Of a DNA stretch of 14,968 nucleotides, positions 1 to 10,581 are shown in pieces. The stretch comes from Dichomitus squalens LYAD-421 SS1 (Eukaryota; Basidiomycota; Agaricomycetes; Polyporales; Polyporaceae), in the NCBI RefSeq assembly GCF_000275845.1, contig NW_006766910.1:293507-308474 (forward strand). The letters are read 5' to 3'. The notes under the pieces were generated by a model that saw only the letters and a list, made by a program, of their open reading frames with translations, searched no databases and was not told where the DNA came from. Every line of letters begins with the position of its first letter. The stretch's first letter is position 1. The translations under genes and the position numbers were made by a program.

Positions 1-611
1 GGATGGGAGTTTGTCAGGTGGATGGCTCAAAAACGCGTGAACCTGTCTACGAAAACACATAATCTGGCTATAGATACATTGCAAAGTATGAGTAGATATG
101 GTTGGCTCTTGCTATGGCGAGGAAGGGGATAACGCGATGTGAGGAGGGGGTAAGATGAATAGCGATATGGAGCGTTCAGTATCAGATGTCGAGCGCTTCG
201 TGGGTAGGTCTTTTCATTACCGGCAATCCATCACGAAATGGTGTCATCACGACCAGCCAGCTGGGCAGTCTCCGACCATTCCGCTTGGCTCCAGCTTATT
301 GCGAGCTGGAGCGGTATCCACGTCAGCTTGATCCGCCCAGCCGGGGCCAAGCTGCGTGATTTTCGAGCCAAGTCAAGCCAGCCGTCAAGCCCAACTCGAA
401 TTGGCGGCAACACTACATTGCTTCACGTCATACAATGCCTCTTGGTATGCACAGCTAATTTATGATATTTCGCGTACATAAAGACAAAGAAAGGCGTAAG
501 GAGCGACGGGTATTTATTAATGACCGATTGTAAGGAATGAATGAATAACAAATAGCGTAGTAGTAAGAGACGGAACGGTGAGGAGTCCAAGGAACCGGCA
601 GGTGGAGTACA
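1..611. other. Intergenic, left edge, no gene recognised
   Basis: Only short overlapping open frames (up to about 90 codons) occur here, on both strands and without recognisable motifs. The right part is the sequence downstream of kinase gene A, which is on the minus strand and ends at 612. No tRNA, repeat or homopolymer structure stands out. Confidence 0.5.
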
Positions 612-3227
612 TCAGCCAAGCCACTTCGTGGAGAGAGCTTGAGAGCCAGGAGCAACGCCGTCTGGAAGTACAACGTGAACTAAAGTATGCTTCGAGCTGT
701 AACCCGAAGACAACACCCGGTCTGGCACGGCCTGCTGCCAGGAATTCCAATCGGGACGCCCGAGCGCCTCGGTGAAGTACGTTAGCATGTCCCAATGGTT
801 CGGAGTTTTCTTCTCGAGCACGTCCTCTGGGTCCTCGTGCTCTGAGTCAGGATTCTGTGAGAGATCAGCAGATTGAGGATCGTCTTGGCAAGCGGTGTCG
901 CCTTTGGGAGCGTTGGAGGGATGACTATGCTTCGTAATCTTGCGGGGTGGAGGGGTTGGGGTACCTGCACAGTTATTGAGCTTCCGAGAGGCCCCAGCGA
1001 GCTTCTTTGCTTCATAGTACCCTTTGAACCAGGTAAGCAAGGAGGAAATAAGCCAATCAAGAGGAGGGTTGGAAAACGAGATCGGAACTACTGTTCCGGT
1101 CAAGGGGGAGATATACGTGAGTTGTCCAAGGCCAACCACTAGCGCGAGCTTGCGGCGACCGGCAACTATCCTCTGCTTATTCACGCCAAAGCAGTCGAAA
1201 GTCTCGTCGATGAAGAGAGCGACTTCGCGATCGTCAGTGACGTCGGACGGGAGATAACGCATGGCATAGTAGACCAGAATGAGAAGGAAGGACTCGAGGT
1301 CGTCGCAGCTTCGTACAGGCTGACGGCTGTTCATGAGCAGGTTCACGGACGTGAACTGCCAGTTGGCCTATGATCAAGCATACTTAGTATAAGGGACGGT
1401 TTTCGCAGTGTGGAAAGCATGACATACCGTGCATATTGGCTGCCGAGCTAGGGACCGTTCATTAGGGCCCATGATAGGCTTGGACAAGTCCCAGTCTATG
1501 AGCATTCCTGTCCATACCAACGCGAGACCTCCGTCCTCCCTGACGCGTACCCTCGGATATATCATTATGTTGCTGTCGACAATGTCACGATGTAGCACGT
1601 TGACATCCAAATCCTCCGATGTAGCAGCACCCATGTGAGCTAAGAAGATACATGTTTTTACTTGCGTTGATGTGATGAATATATGGCGCTCACCAATGAT
1701 GCACTCAAGGACGACGGTGACGAGCTGTTGCGCCTCCACATACTTCTTCAGCTCCAAGCAGACTTCCTCAATGGCTACGCGGTAGTGCCTGTGGTGTCGC
1801 ATGCTGCAGTCCGCCCGGCATCGCGGAGGAGCTGGACAGATGGGATCAGCATGCCCTCGAGGAACGTCATCAGACGCAAGATGCTCGCGCTTCCGCTTCT
1901 TGTCGGTGTTCGGGGATAAGCGTAAGGGAGGATCATTGTTGGTACTGGGAGACTTGGATTTCGATGCAGTAGTGTCGTGGTGCGAAGATGCGGAAGGTGC
2001 AGATTCAGAGAAGAGTGGGACTGGGGGAAGGTTTTTGCGCTCCCACCATGCGGCGGTCTCCGTAATCTGGACACCGACATCGCCGTGGCAAATGACAGTC
2101 GGAACATTACTGACACCAGCCTTGTTCAGTCGCAGGAGCACGTCTCCTTCCCTCTCAATGTCCTCGTACCATGCGCGCCAGGTGTCCTTGAGCCACACCA
2201 GCCGCTTCGCCTGGACGTCATAGGCAACATAGCCCTTGGTAGTACGGCCCACAGCGCCAGACGCACGGAAAGTAGGCTTCCCAACAAGGTAGTGATGCTT
2301 GTCTCCGTTGTCATCTGTAATGGAGAGTTGGTGCCGAGGCCACTCCTTGATTGCGATGGAGTTCTTGAAGAGCTCGAGGACATAAGTGAAAACGAAGCCG
2401 TCCGGTAGTGCCTCATCAAGAGGACGATTGGTGTGGTCCACAGCAACCTTCTCCAACTCTATGGCGATGTCGTCCATTTCGTTTGTCAGATTTGGTCGGA
2501 GGGGGAGCCGGATGGCGGTGGGGTCGAATCCGAGCGCGGTGCTCGAAGAATGAGAGAATCGCCAGAGAAAGTCGCAGAGGAGGTCGGGATGTTTGAAGTA
2601 GTCAGTAGACTTGGTGGTGACGACCCCAGAACGATCCCAGCGCAGTAGGCGGAATCGGCGACCAATGATGAGGAGCATGAAGAGGAAGGTGCGTTGTTGG
2701 AGAGCGAAGAGGAGGTCCGCGTATGAGATGATCTGCCCACGGGACTTCTTGCGCAAAAGCGCGGAAGATTCAATGTTTGAGTCCTCGCGGTCGTCGAAGG
2801 GATCCAGCTCATTCCCTCGTTTGCGATTCTTGAACTCGCATGGCAAGCATTGGTCGACCCAATGCGGACGCCCGTCGGTTGACGCGTCCTTCGTGTGAAA
2901 AAATGCCGCGTCGACCTTCTGTCTCGATGTGTCCAGGTCCAAAGGGTCTGGTCGAGCTTCGGAACGGCACATCACAAAACCTGGACTGAGTTTGTGAGTC
3001 GTCACTGCCTGCATCTAATCTGAAGTTAATGCCAGTGTCGAGTCAGCGGTACGGTGGTTAGAACTCACGAACAGGTCCTGAACGTCGATTTCAAGCTTCT
3101 TATCCGCGTTCTTGAGAGTCGCAAATGGATTGGGAATATGTGGACGTTCTGGTATGTCGTTGTTGAGTGGAAGAAAGCCATCGAGAAACTCCATTACTGA
3201 GTCCGTCTTGACAGTGTGGTTGGCCAT
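612..3227 (-). CDS. FunK1-type fungal protein kinase, copy A (815 aa, 4 exons)
   Basis: Proposed exons are 3227-3069, 3014-1694, 1639-1428 and 1367-612 (join 2448 nt); introns are 54, 54 and 60 bp. FunK1 hallmarks seen in order are RLLRWDRSG (about 174-182), GFDPTA (about 215-220), VGRTTKGYVAYD, the beta-3 lysine in WLKDTW (K329), PTVICHGDV, the catalytic loop HRDIVDSN (D512, N517), the metal-binding LIDWDLSKP (D542) and the activation segment NWQFTS (566-571) followed by DDLESFLLILVYYAMRY. A Ser-rich insert with basic KKRKRE (425-430) splits the lobes. The second intron is in frame and stop-free, so an unspliced reading stays open; splicing joins CII to AHMGAATS, which matches copy B. The start at MANHTV (3227) was chosen because the first exon is then 159 nt, as in copy B; the frame is open further upstream. 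FunK1 kinases are expanded in Agaricomycetes; their substrates are unknown to me. Gene B lies upstream in the same orientation. Confidence 0.88.
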
Positions 3228-5171
3228 GTTCTCGGTGAACTGAATGCGACGCTGCAGGAGGTCAGCAGCTGCCCCGATCGACAGCTCGCTTCTGTCATGT
3301 TTGCGGGGAGACTCTTCCACATGGCCTGTCCGAGACATGGTGGTGGATGTACCGGAGGCAGACCCTCGCAGCAGGTGATGGTGCCAGTGGTGGATGCAGA
3401 GAAAAGGTTGGATTTTTAACGTGACTTTGCGCAATCCATAATTGGCAATCGAGGCTGCATTTAGTGTATTTGGGGAGAACAATGAAAGTTGAACCTGTTC
3501 GCCCGTTACGGCCAATGCACGCTTACCTCACTCGGCCGCGCGGCATCAGATTTGGAATGACTCGAGTTGTGCCTTGGTGAGCAGGCTAAAGCGACTAGAG
3601 AGTTTGAAGCATTTATCAATGAGAGGAACATGTCACGAGTATATTAGAGCATGTGCTCCTTCTGGTAGTGGTTGGTCAGTGGGGTCGCCGTAAGTGCGGC
3701 ACATCTGAGATAGGACTCGACCACCGTCAATGCAAGCCCTGGAGAATACAACTTTCAGATACTCTCGGAAAGATGCAAGCATGACCAAAACCCCTTGCAT
3801 TTGACTTGGGGGCGACACGGCCCCGGATTGAAGATAACGATTCGTGTGAAAATAAACTGGTTGAATCAAGTCGTGCTGCGACAAGAGCTATACGGTCCAC
3901 TGTACATATAGGAAGCGCAACGATCACCCCAACGAAGAAGGTCATGCGGTGGAGTACAACGTATTCGCATACCCAAATCCCTACTTGCCATGCTGATCCA
4001 TATTGCTCTTGTGAGCATAAATGATTGCCTGAAGCAAGCTGTCATCTCCCGGCAGCATCAACATTTACAATCCCAACACGATAGAATAACGGATTGCTCA
4101 ATTGGATGTTTTATCAAGCGAAGACGCAGAAGGGTTTATGGAGCCGTCACGAAGACCGACATGGGAACCAATCCAACCTATAGAAACGCACCCGGACGAT
4201 CCCTTCCCGATCAACCCAGCCTCTGTTTGACGAGCATAATTCCGGCGGCCAGACTAGTGTTGCCGGAGGCTACACATCATGACAGGTCTTGCGCGTGCAA
4301 AACTCCAGAATCCTCGAGAACGACCACGGACAGTGAGCCCACGGGTATTCGTCCAGGAGAGGCGACAAGATTTAGCATCGTAGGGCGGCAGGTCAAGTCA
4401 AATACGCAGATGTCATGGCCAGAACCCTATATGTTGCCTACTACGAGCTACCATGGCGAGAAAGAGGAGACCCAAGATTCAGAGATAAGGAGACCCCATC
4501 GCGATGAGCTGTCCCTCACAAGCGCCTAATCGCAGATAAGGATTTTACTAAACTGCAGTGACGCAGTGGGTTCTGACCTCTCGAAGCGCCGCGTCGTCGT
4601 TGGGCAACGTGCTTGCAATGCCGGCGCATCAATCACTATTCGCCTTGCCCTGATCATGCATGGTCCCGGGGAAACCGCATGACTGATCGAACCCAATTTA
4701 CTGGGATATGCTAGACAGCAAGCGGAGTTGTTTCAGTCAGTGCGAGGGGCCTCGAACCCACGCGTTAATCTACATTACTGCGGAGAACTTTAGATGAGAA
4801 GACAACGAAATGATGTTCACTAAGCGCGTTGCGTTGATGTACGAACGTACCCTAAAGACAGACAGGAAGCGAGCAGTCAAAGGTGGATTGAGGAAAAGCA
4901 GTGGCTGTGGAGGTACCTCAAACGGCGTCAAACAGTGTATGGCAACGCGGAAGGAAACAGAGATGGCCGAATGCCAGGCAGAGACGTCGTGCCAGTGAAG
5001 AGATAAAAGGTGTCGCAAATGTCGGGATAGATCTCTCTCAAACGAATGATCAACCTTCGGTACCAAAGGCTGCATTGTGACCTGACTCTCGTGAGTACTA
5101 GGCAGAGTGCGCGCCCAGCAACGGTCGCTGCGCCGTGACCGTCGGTGTGAAACCGCACCCTTCGGTCCGGG
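3228..5171. other. 1.9 kb gap between the two kinase genes, no gene supported
   Basis: This is the upstream region of kinase A plus the downstream region of kinase B. The longest open frame is 179 codons at 3990-4529 on the plus strand. It has no recognisable domain, low-complexity pattern or splice-consistent extension, and I treat it as chance. The frame of kinase A stays open for 96 codons upstream of the chosen start (to 3515), so a longer N-terminus cannot be excluded. A tRNA T-arm-like string lies near 4740-4765 but lacks the rest of a cloverleaf. Confidence 0.5.
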
Positions 5172-7731
5172 TTACCGTTCGGGTTCCCTGGTACGCTGCC
5201 GCTTGTTGCTCGCATTCTCAATGGAGGATTGGGGTACGCTCGGTCTGTGCTCAGAAGACGTGGCGTCCGTTTCTGTCGCATCGGGAGGATATCTGGGTAT
5301 CCGGTCGTCCTTTGTCCAGAGAGGCTGCCGGAGAGCTCGGGAAAAGATATTAAGCATGAAAATGTGGTTCATAATCTTCCCAGCGCGAGCCTCGTCTTCA
5401 ACTGTCGGGCTGTCGTCCTTTGGTGGGGCGTCCCAGTCGATGAGGTCTACATCGTCAACATCGACATTATCGACATCATCGATATCATCGATATCATCGA
5501 CGTCATCGACAGCTTCTCCTGGCGGGAATACAGACGAAGTGGGTGCGGTAGAGGGCCAATATGGGACCGGGGAAAGAGCAGAATCACGAGACATAACACG
5601 CTGTCGAGAGGCGTACTCCAGGATCTTGTAATGGGATCTGAAGCACTCGAGGACAAACGCGATGAGGTTGTCCATCGGACTTGAGAATAGCAGTGGGCCG
5701 TATGGTATCTGCGTCCGAAGCTCCCCGGTGGCCTCCATGACAATTGACTTCTGTCCACATCCGTACATGCGCTTCGGGCCCGCGTAGTTGTTGAAGTAGC
5801 CTTGAATGAAGCTCTCAATCTCGTCGCAGTTCGACTGCAGGTATCGAACGGAGTAGTAGACGAGGACGTGGAAGAACGACTCGAGTTCGTCAGAGATATG
5901 AACGGGTCGCGAGAGGTCCGACAGCAGATTGACGGACATGAACTGGTAGGTGCCCTAATCCAGATCGTGAATCGTCGTTATGACATGGAAAACCCATTCA
6001 ACGTACCATACGCCCCGCTTGAGACATCTGAGAAGGAGTGTTCTGGTCCTCGACAGGCTTCGACAACTCCCAGTCACTCAAGATGCCAGTCCAGACCAAC
6101 GAACGTTTCTTGCCGGCCTTCCTACACCTCACTTTGGGATAAATGAGGATGTTGCCGCCGCTGATGTCACGATGGAGTATCTGCGTCTTCGGATTCGTGG
6201 CCGCCTCACAGTGTGCTGCAAAGGCACGCGTCAGCACGACTACCAGGATAGGAAAGGACGAAACGTACCACGAAGACAGTCCCGGATGAGCGATACAAGC
6301 TGCCGTCCGCACTTGAAGCACTTGAGCGACATACAAACTTCCTCCACGGCGATTCTGTAATGCTTGTGCTGCCGCAGAGGGCAACCAGGGCGGACTGCTG
6401 CGTTTGCGGCCCGGGGACTAGCCACAGCCGTGGATGCATCCTTACCGGCTGCGTCCACCAATTTACGCTTCTTCCCACGCGGACAGGTCGACATCGAAAG
6501 AGTGCGGGACGAGAAAGAAGACGTTGCAGAGGCAGGACGTGACGACGAGGACAGAGCGCACTGGCGCTCCCACCGATCCGCTGTGACAGTCGTCTGATCT
6601 CGAATATCGCCATGACAGACCAGCGTCGGAACGTTGACGACGTTTGCTTCATTCAGCGTCGCAAGAATGTCGCCCTCGGTGTCAGAAATAATGTACGACG
6701 CGCGCCAGACATCCTTGAGCCACGCGAAGCGTCGGGTCTTGCAGTCGTAAGCGACGTACCCGCGCGTACCGCGCCCGAGGGGTCCAGCTGTCACAAACGC
6801 AGGTTTCCCGACAAGGAAGTCGCGTGTGTCCTCGCCGTCCGGAACCTGGAGTTTGTAGCGGGGCCAGCCGGACTTGAGAGAGTCCCGGAACGCAGTCCGG
6901 ACGTACTCGAAAACCACAGCAGTCGTGATCTCGTCGTCCTTGAGGCGTCGTTCCTCGGGGTCGGCATCTTCGGGTTTCCCGAGAGCGGCGATGTCCATGC
7001 GAAGGTAGTCAATGTCACCGGGTACAACCTGAGTAGCGCTTGGGTCAAATCCGAGCGCAGAGTCGTCTAGATGGGCTAGGCGCCACAAGACCTCGCAAAG
7101 GACATGGGGATGTTGGAGGTAGTCGACGGATGGCGTGACAATCGTTCCAGCGCGGTCCCAGCGGATGAGCCGGAATCGGCGGCCAATGACGAGGAGCATG
7201 AAGAGAGCGATGCGATGCTGGGCGGCGAAAAGGTGCTCGGCAGTAGTAGTGATCTGGTCGAGCAGCTGTTTACGCCCCGCTTCAAGTTCGCCAAAGCGGT
7301 CTTCGTACTCCGTGCTGTCGAAAGGGTCGACACCCAGGATATCTTCGCCAAACTCGATAGGAACGAGTTGGTCAAACGACGATGGTGGGTGGTTGGAAGA
7401 ATCGTGGTTACGAAAGATCGCGATATTGACGTCGCTCGTCTGTGAAGGGAGGGAAGATTCCATGGACGAGTAATGTGACACCTTCAAAGATCCTAGAAGT
7501 CCGTGGGTGCTTATGGCTTCAACCTGTTGTACGAGTTAGATCTGAGCTGAGAGAAGAACATTGGAGATTCACCAGAAGGTTGGCGACTTCACCACGTCGC
7601 ATTTGGTCTGCAGTGTGAAGCCTTTCGAAGGCATTCGCCTCAATATCACGTATAGGAGGCGACCCTGCAGAGAATGGGAGCAGCGTATCGAGAAATTCCT
7701 CGCTCTCCAAAGGGACCACTGAGTTTGCCAT
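5172..7731 (-). CDS. FunK1-type fungal protein kinase, copy B (801 aa, 4 exons)
   Basis: Proposed exons are 7731-7573, 7523-6269, 6215-6007 and 5954-5172 (join 2406 nt); introns are 49, 53 and 52 bp, in phases 0, 1 and 0 exactly as in copy A. Motifs in order are RLIRWDRAG (about 172-180), GFDPSA (about 211-216), LGRGTRGYVAYD, the beta-3 lysine in WLKDVW (K323), PTLVCHGDI, HRDISGGNILI (D488, N493), LSDWELSKP (D519; DWE replaces the DWD of copy A) and RMGTYQFMSVNLL (540-552). A Ser-rich inter-lobe insert ends in KKRK (404-407). The C-terminal part carries an Asp-rich repeat (690-716) and then a segment HIFMLNIFSRALRQPLW that resembles the end of copy A. The start at MANSVV gives a 53-codon first exon, the same as copy A, with a purine at -3 and G at +4. 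All catalytic residues are present, so the kinase is probably active; substrate unknown. Confidence 0.9.
5430..5510 (-). repeat. GAT/GAC trinucleotide repeat encoding an Asp-rich tract in kinase B
   Basis: On the coding strand, GAC/GAT codons alternate with ATC, ATT and GTC codons. They encode a run of DDV, DDI and DVD units over residues 690-716. The nucleotide run is microsatellite-like (near-perfect ATC repeats on the plus strand at about 5449-5508). It lies in the low-complexity region after the kinase fold, and copy A has only a milder acidic stretch there. Confidence 0.85.
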
Positions 7732-8339
7732 GTCGGTGGTTGATGATGAGAAGGAAGGCAGACTCGACTCGATACTGATGAGAAAAGGAGGTAGAAAGAG
7801 ACCAATTGCGGAGCAACGGAACCCCAAAGAACATACAGATGGCGGTAGTCACGAGTGTCCGGACGATATGGTGGATGATATCGAGTAAGTCCTCGAGCGC
7901 CCAACGACGATTCAGTGGCACATTAAGCGCTATATCGAGATACTAATAGTCGCTGGTGACTTACCAGTACCAAGCAGCCGAAGTCCACGTCTAGGCTCAC
8001 TATAATGGAGTCGGTCCTCCACTAAAACAACAATGCATAGCATGCATCAAGGAAATGTGTTTGCGGATGAAGGGCGAGTATCTAGATCGACAAGAGGACC
8101 GGAGTTCCCAGACCCAATAGTTATGATCAGGTCATGTTCTCACTGTAAAGTTCGGTGCACACGTACCTGATTTGTGGCATACGGGTCCAAGGAGGCTCAG
8201 AGCACGCCCTGCCTAGACCGTAACTATACCACAATGAAATACAAAACGACGTACACTAGAGCACTACACAGTGATACAATACAACCTAAAAATCGCTGCG
8301 CATAACGCAATCAACCCAACCTCAATTCTGACAGGTACC
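7732..8339. promoter_or_regulatory. Upstream region of kinase B and downstream region of the Nse3-like gene
   Basis: The stretch directly upstream of the kinase B start reads, on its coding strand, as a pyrimidine-rich leader (plus positions about 7773-7800), with CCAAT on the plus strand at about 7802-7806. CT-rich leaders near transcription starts are common in filamentous fungi. No gene is recognised in the rest. Promoter assignment is inference from position and composition only. Confidence 0.3.
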
Positions 8340-9767
8340 TCACCTCGCCTCTAACAACTGCCCCCCAGCAGCAGCCCGCTCGATCCCCTTGAATATCACC
8401 TGCACCCGCCGCTGCGTGCCCTCGTCCCTCCCCGCCCCCACCGCATCTTCCTCCTCGTCCTCTTCCTCCCCGTGCCCAGGCTGACTCTCCATGAACTCCG
8501 CAACGAACTGCGCGATGCCCCTCTCTCCCACCTCCGTCAGCGCCCGCGCGCCCCACCGCCACTCGAATGCATGCAAATGGTCATCGCCCCCGGTAGGGGC
8601 CTGCGTCGCGCGGGCGCGCTTCTGCCCGCCCTTCACTGCAGCGGCAGTACCGACGTGTAGCTTCTCGAGGTAGCCTTGGCGGGTCAGCTGCGCGAGGTAC
8701 GCGTCGATTGTGAGCGATTGGCCGTTCGTCGCTTGGCTGTTCAGCGGGACCGCAGCGCTAGCGGGCAGTTGGAGGCGTTTGAGCATTGCGCGCAGGTCAC
8801 CTGAAGCAACGGCCGGGGGCTCGTCAGCGAGAATCCGATGTGAAGAAGGGGTCAAGCGTGGGAACGGGAGCGCGCATACATACCGTCGCTGACCACGCGT
8901 CCTTCGACGAGGATGAGCGCGAGGACGACGTATAGAATGCCTGTTGCCGCAAGCTGGTCCGAGGCGTGCCATGAGAAGATGCTTCCGGTCGACCGTTGAC
9001 CGACGGAGTTGTCGTCCTCGGCAAACTCCTCGTTCTCATCGACGTGCTCCTTTTGCTCGATCTCACGGATCTCAGCGTCGGGCGCGCATGCCTGTTCTAT
9101 GAGCGCAGTATCGAGGAAGGACCGGAGAATATAGGTCTTTGTACCGGTAGGGGCAGCTTTATAGCGAAGGGGAAGTGGTGTTGTCAGAGAACCCCCGTCT
9201 GCAAACTCGCCCGAGGAGTACTCACCTTTCTTCTTGACCCCTGTAGTTTTCAGTAGATCTGCGTCCTTCTCGCTCATGTCTTTGTGGCACCGCTTGCATC
9301 TCCACCAGTTCCATTCCGAATGTTTTCTGCAGGATCTGGTTTGCTGCAGCGAGAACGGAACTGAAGGTGCGCGAAGCCGATCCCAACACTGTCTACATGT
9401 GCTCAATCAAGGTCAAATTGCCCGCGACGTACGCCACGCACCTTTCTTGGATATCTCGTCTCTCCTTAGAGGCATCCGTCTCTGCTCGTTGAACAAAGCG
9501 AGGCGGACCAGGTCGCGGGCCTTCTTGTCGATCTCCTGCAAGCGAGACAAGGGTTCCTGGGGAAGGTCAATGCAAGACGGCTGAATAACTGACCCCTTGA
9601 GCCTTGTCAACCTCTCCTTCGTCCTCGTCATACGCCTCCTGTGCGTCCCGCTACTCTTCTGGCTGCTCCTCCACCTGCGCCCGTCGCGAACGGCCGGCCT
9701 GAGTAGCTCGCGGTAGCTGGGATCGAGAGGCTCGAGGAGCACGCTGGGAGCGCGTTTGTCGAACCAT
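8340..9767 (-). CDS. NSE3: Nse3-like MAGE-domain protein (SMC5/6 complex), frame interrupted
   Basis: Nse3 is the MAGE-family subunit of the SMC5/6 complex; with Nse1 it acts in DNA repair in the nucleus. Proposed exons are 9767-9594, 9535-9442, 9388-9226, 9156-8884 and 8800-8340; introns are 58, 53, 69 and 83 bp. Motifs in order are N-terminal MVRQTRSQRAPRASRSQ, acidic EAYDEDEGEVD, LVRLALFNEQRRMPLRRD then EISKK (start of the MAGE winged helix), VLGSASRTFSSVLAAANQIL, KTFGMELVEM, TGVKKK, TKTYILRSFLD, DQLAATGILYVVLALILVEG, DGDLRAMLKRLQLP, LTIDAYLAQLTRQGYL, FEWRWGARALTEVGERGI. The expected length is near 387 aa. Two lesions are present: an in-frame TAG at codon 39 (9653-9651), and exon 3 is one base out of phase between MELVEMQA and DLLKTTGVKKK (about 9256-9300). 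It is either a pseudogene or allele, or a sequence with base errors. The family call is firm; functionality is not. Confidence 0.85.
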
Positions 9768-10581
9768 GACGGAGATGATGTATCCTTGTAATTGCTTGAA
9801 TCACAGGCGGAGACGAAAAGAAATCCATTGCAGAGAGCTACAGAGGTGTAGAGATGTGTGTACAAGGCTACTGACTCGCGTCTCGTGTATCTGCAAGGGC
9901 GTCTCTTGTGTACGCGCAAGTGGCACGTGTTTTGCGCGGTGCCAGGAGTCCCCCGACAGTTGCCAAACGCAGTTCTCCTTGTAAGTTGCATCGCCAACTG
10001 ATCTTGAAGGCCAGGGCTGTCATGATCATCCTGCCAGCTTCAGCTACCCGTCTGCAGTCTATTCGAAGAGGTGCGCACGTTCGCATTCCTATCTGATGAG
10101 CTCACTTGAGACAGAACGATGAGCATCTTCTCAAATGAATCCTCTTGTGATTGGCTCATATTGCCTGACATGTTTGCGTCTCGCGGCTCAGATTCAGAAG
10201 GTCAGCAGACCCTGATAGAAATACACGAGCAGACTTCCGCGCAGTAAACTATCACACGGCTGGGTTGACTACATGTGTCATACGCTGTGTACTTCATTTC
10301 CGAAGATGTAGCTACAGGGTGCGGAGCCGTTGCTTCTTGACAGATATCTGATGTTAGCGAAGGTCGTGCACATCGGAATTCGTAGCATTGCACAGGTGAT
10401 TTGCCGTCCTCGCGGGAATGTACGCCCTGTCTGTCCTACTGATATTAAGCCAGAGCTCCACTTCGTGCGTATCACATCAATGGCGATCAGGGTTTCTTGG
10501 AAGATAGCTCCCACAATATCTGATACAATAAGCTTGGGCGGACGAAGATGTGCAGCTGCTCCCTCTTCGTCTGCTTTTCCA
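9768..10581. other. Divergent intergenic region between the Nse3-like and DUF6534 genes
   Basis: The region separates two divergently transcribed genes and so should hold both promoters. I find no convincing TATA box or repeat. Open frames here are short or antisense to the first DUF6534 exon. A 22-codon minus-strand frame starting near 10172, MSGNMSQSQEDS and onward, ends at a donor-like GTGAGC, but no following exon is evident. Confidence 0.4.

Noticed and set aside
3228..3515. N-terminal extension of kinase A by up to 96 codons
   Set aside because: The frame is open but shows no likeness to copy B upstream of MAN, while starting at MAN gives first exons of identical 159 nt length in both copies.
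3990..4529. 179-codon open frame on the plus strand between the two kinases
   Set aside because: No recognisable domain, composition like translated non-coding DNA, no partner exons. Open frames of this length occur by chance at this base composition.
4737..4768. tRNA-like 3' end on the minus strand (GTGGGTTCGAGGCCCC)
   Set aside because: The T-arm-like string does not form a proper 5 bp stem, and no matching acceptor, D-arm or anticodon arm lies upstream.
5107..5684. Overlapping plus-strand open frames of 151-174 codons rich in Ser or Ile-Asp
   Set aside because: They are antisense shadows of the last exon of kinase B; the Ser/Ile repeats mirror its GAT/GAC repeat.
8472..9256. Plus-strand open frames of 60-86 codons opposite the Nse3-like gene
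   Set aside because: They are reverse-strand shadows of GC-rich coding exons; the minus strand carries the MAGE motifs.
10100..10175. Short minus-strand frame starting MSGNMSQSQEDS with a donor-like GTGAGC
   Set aside because: Only 22 codons, no family recognised and no convincing second exon within the next 300 bp.
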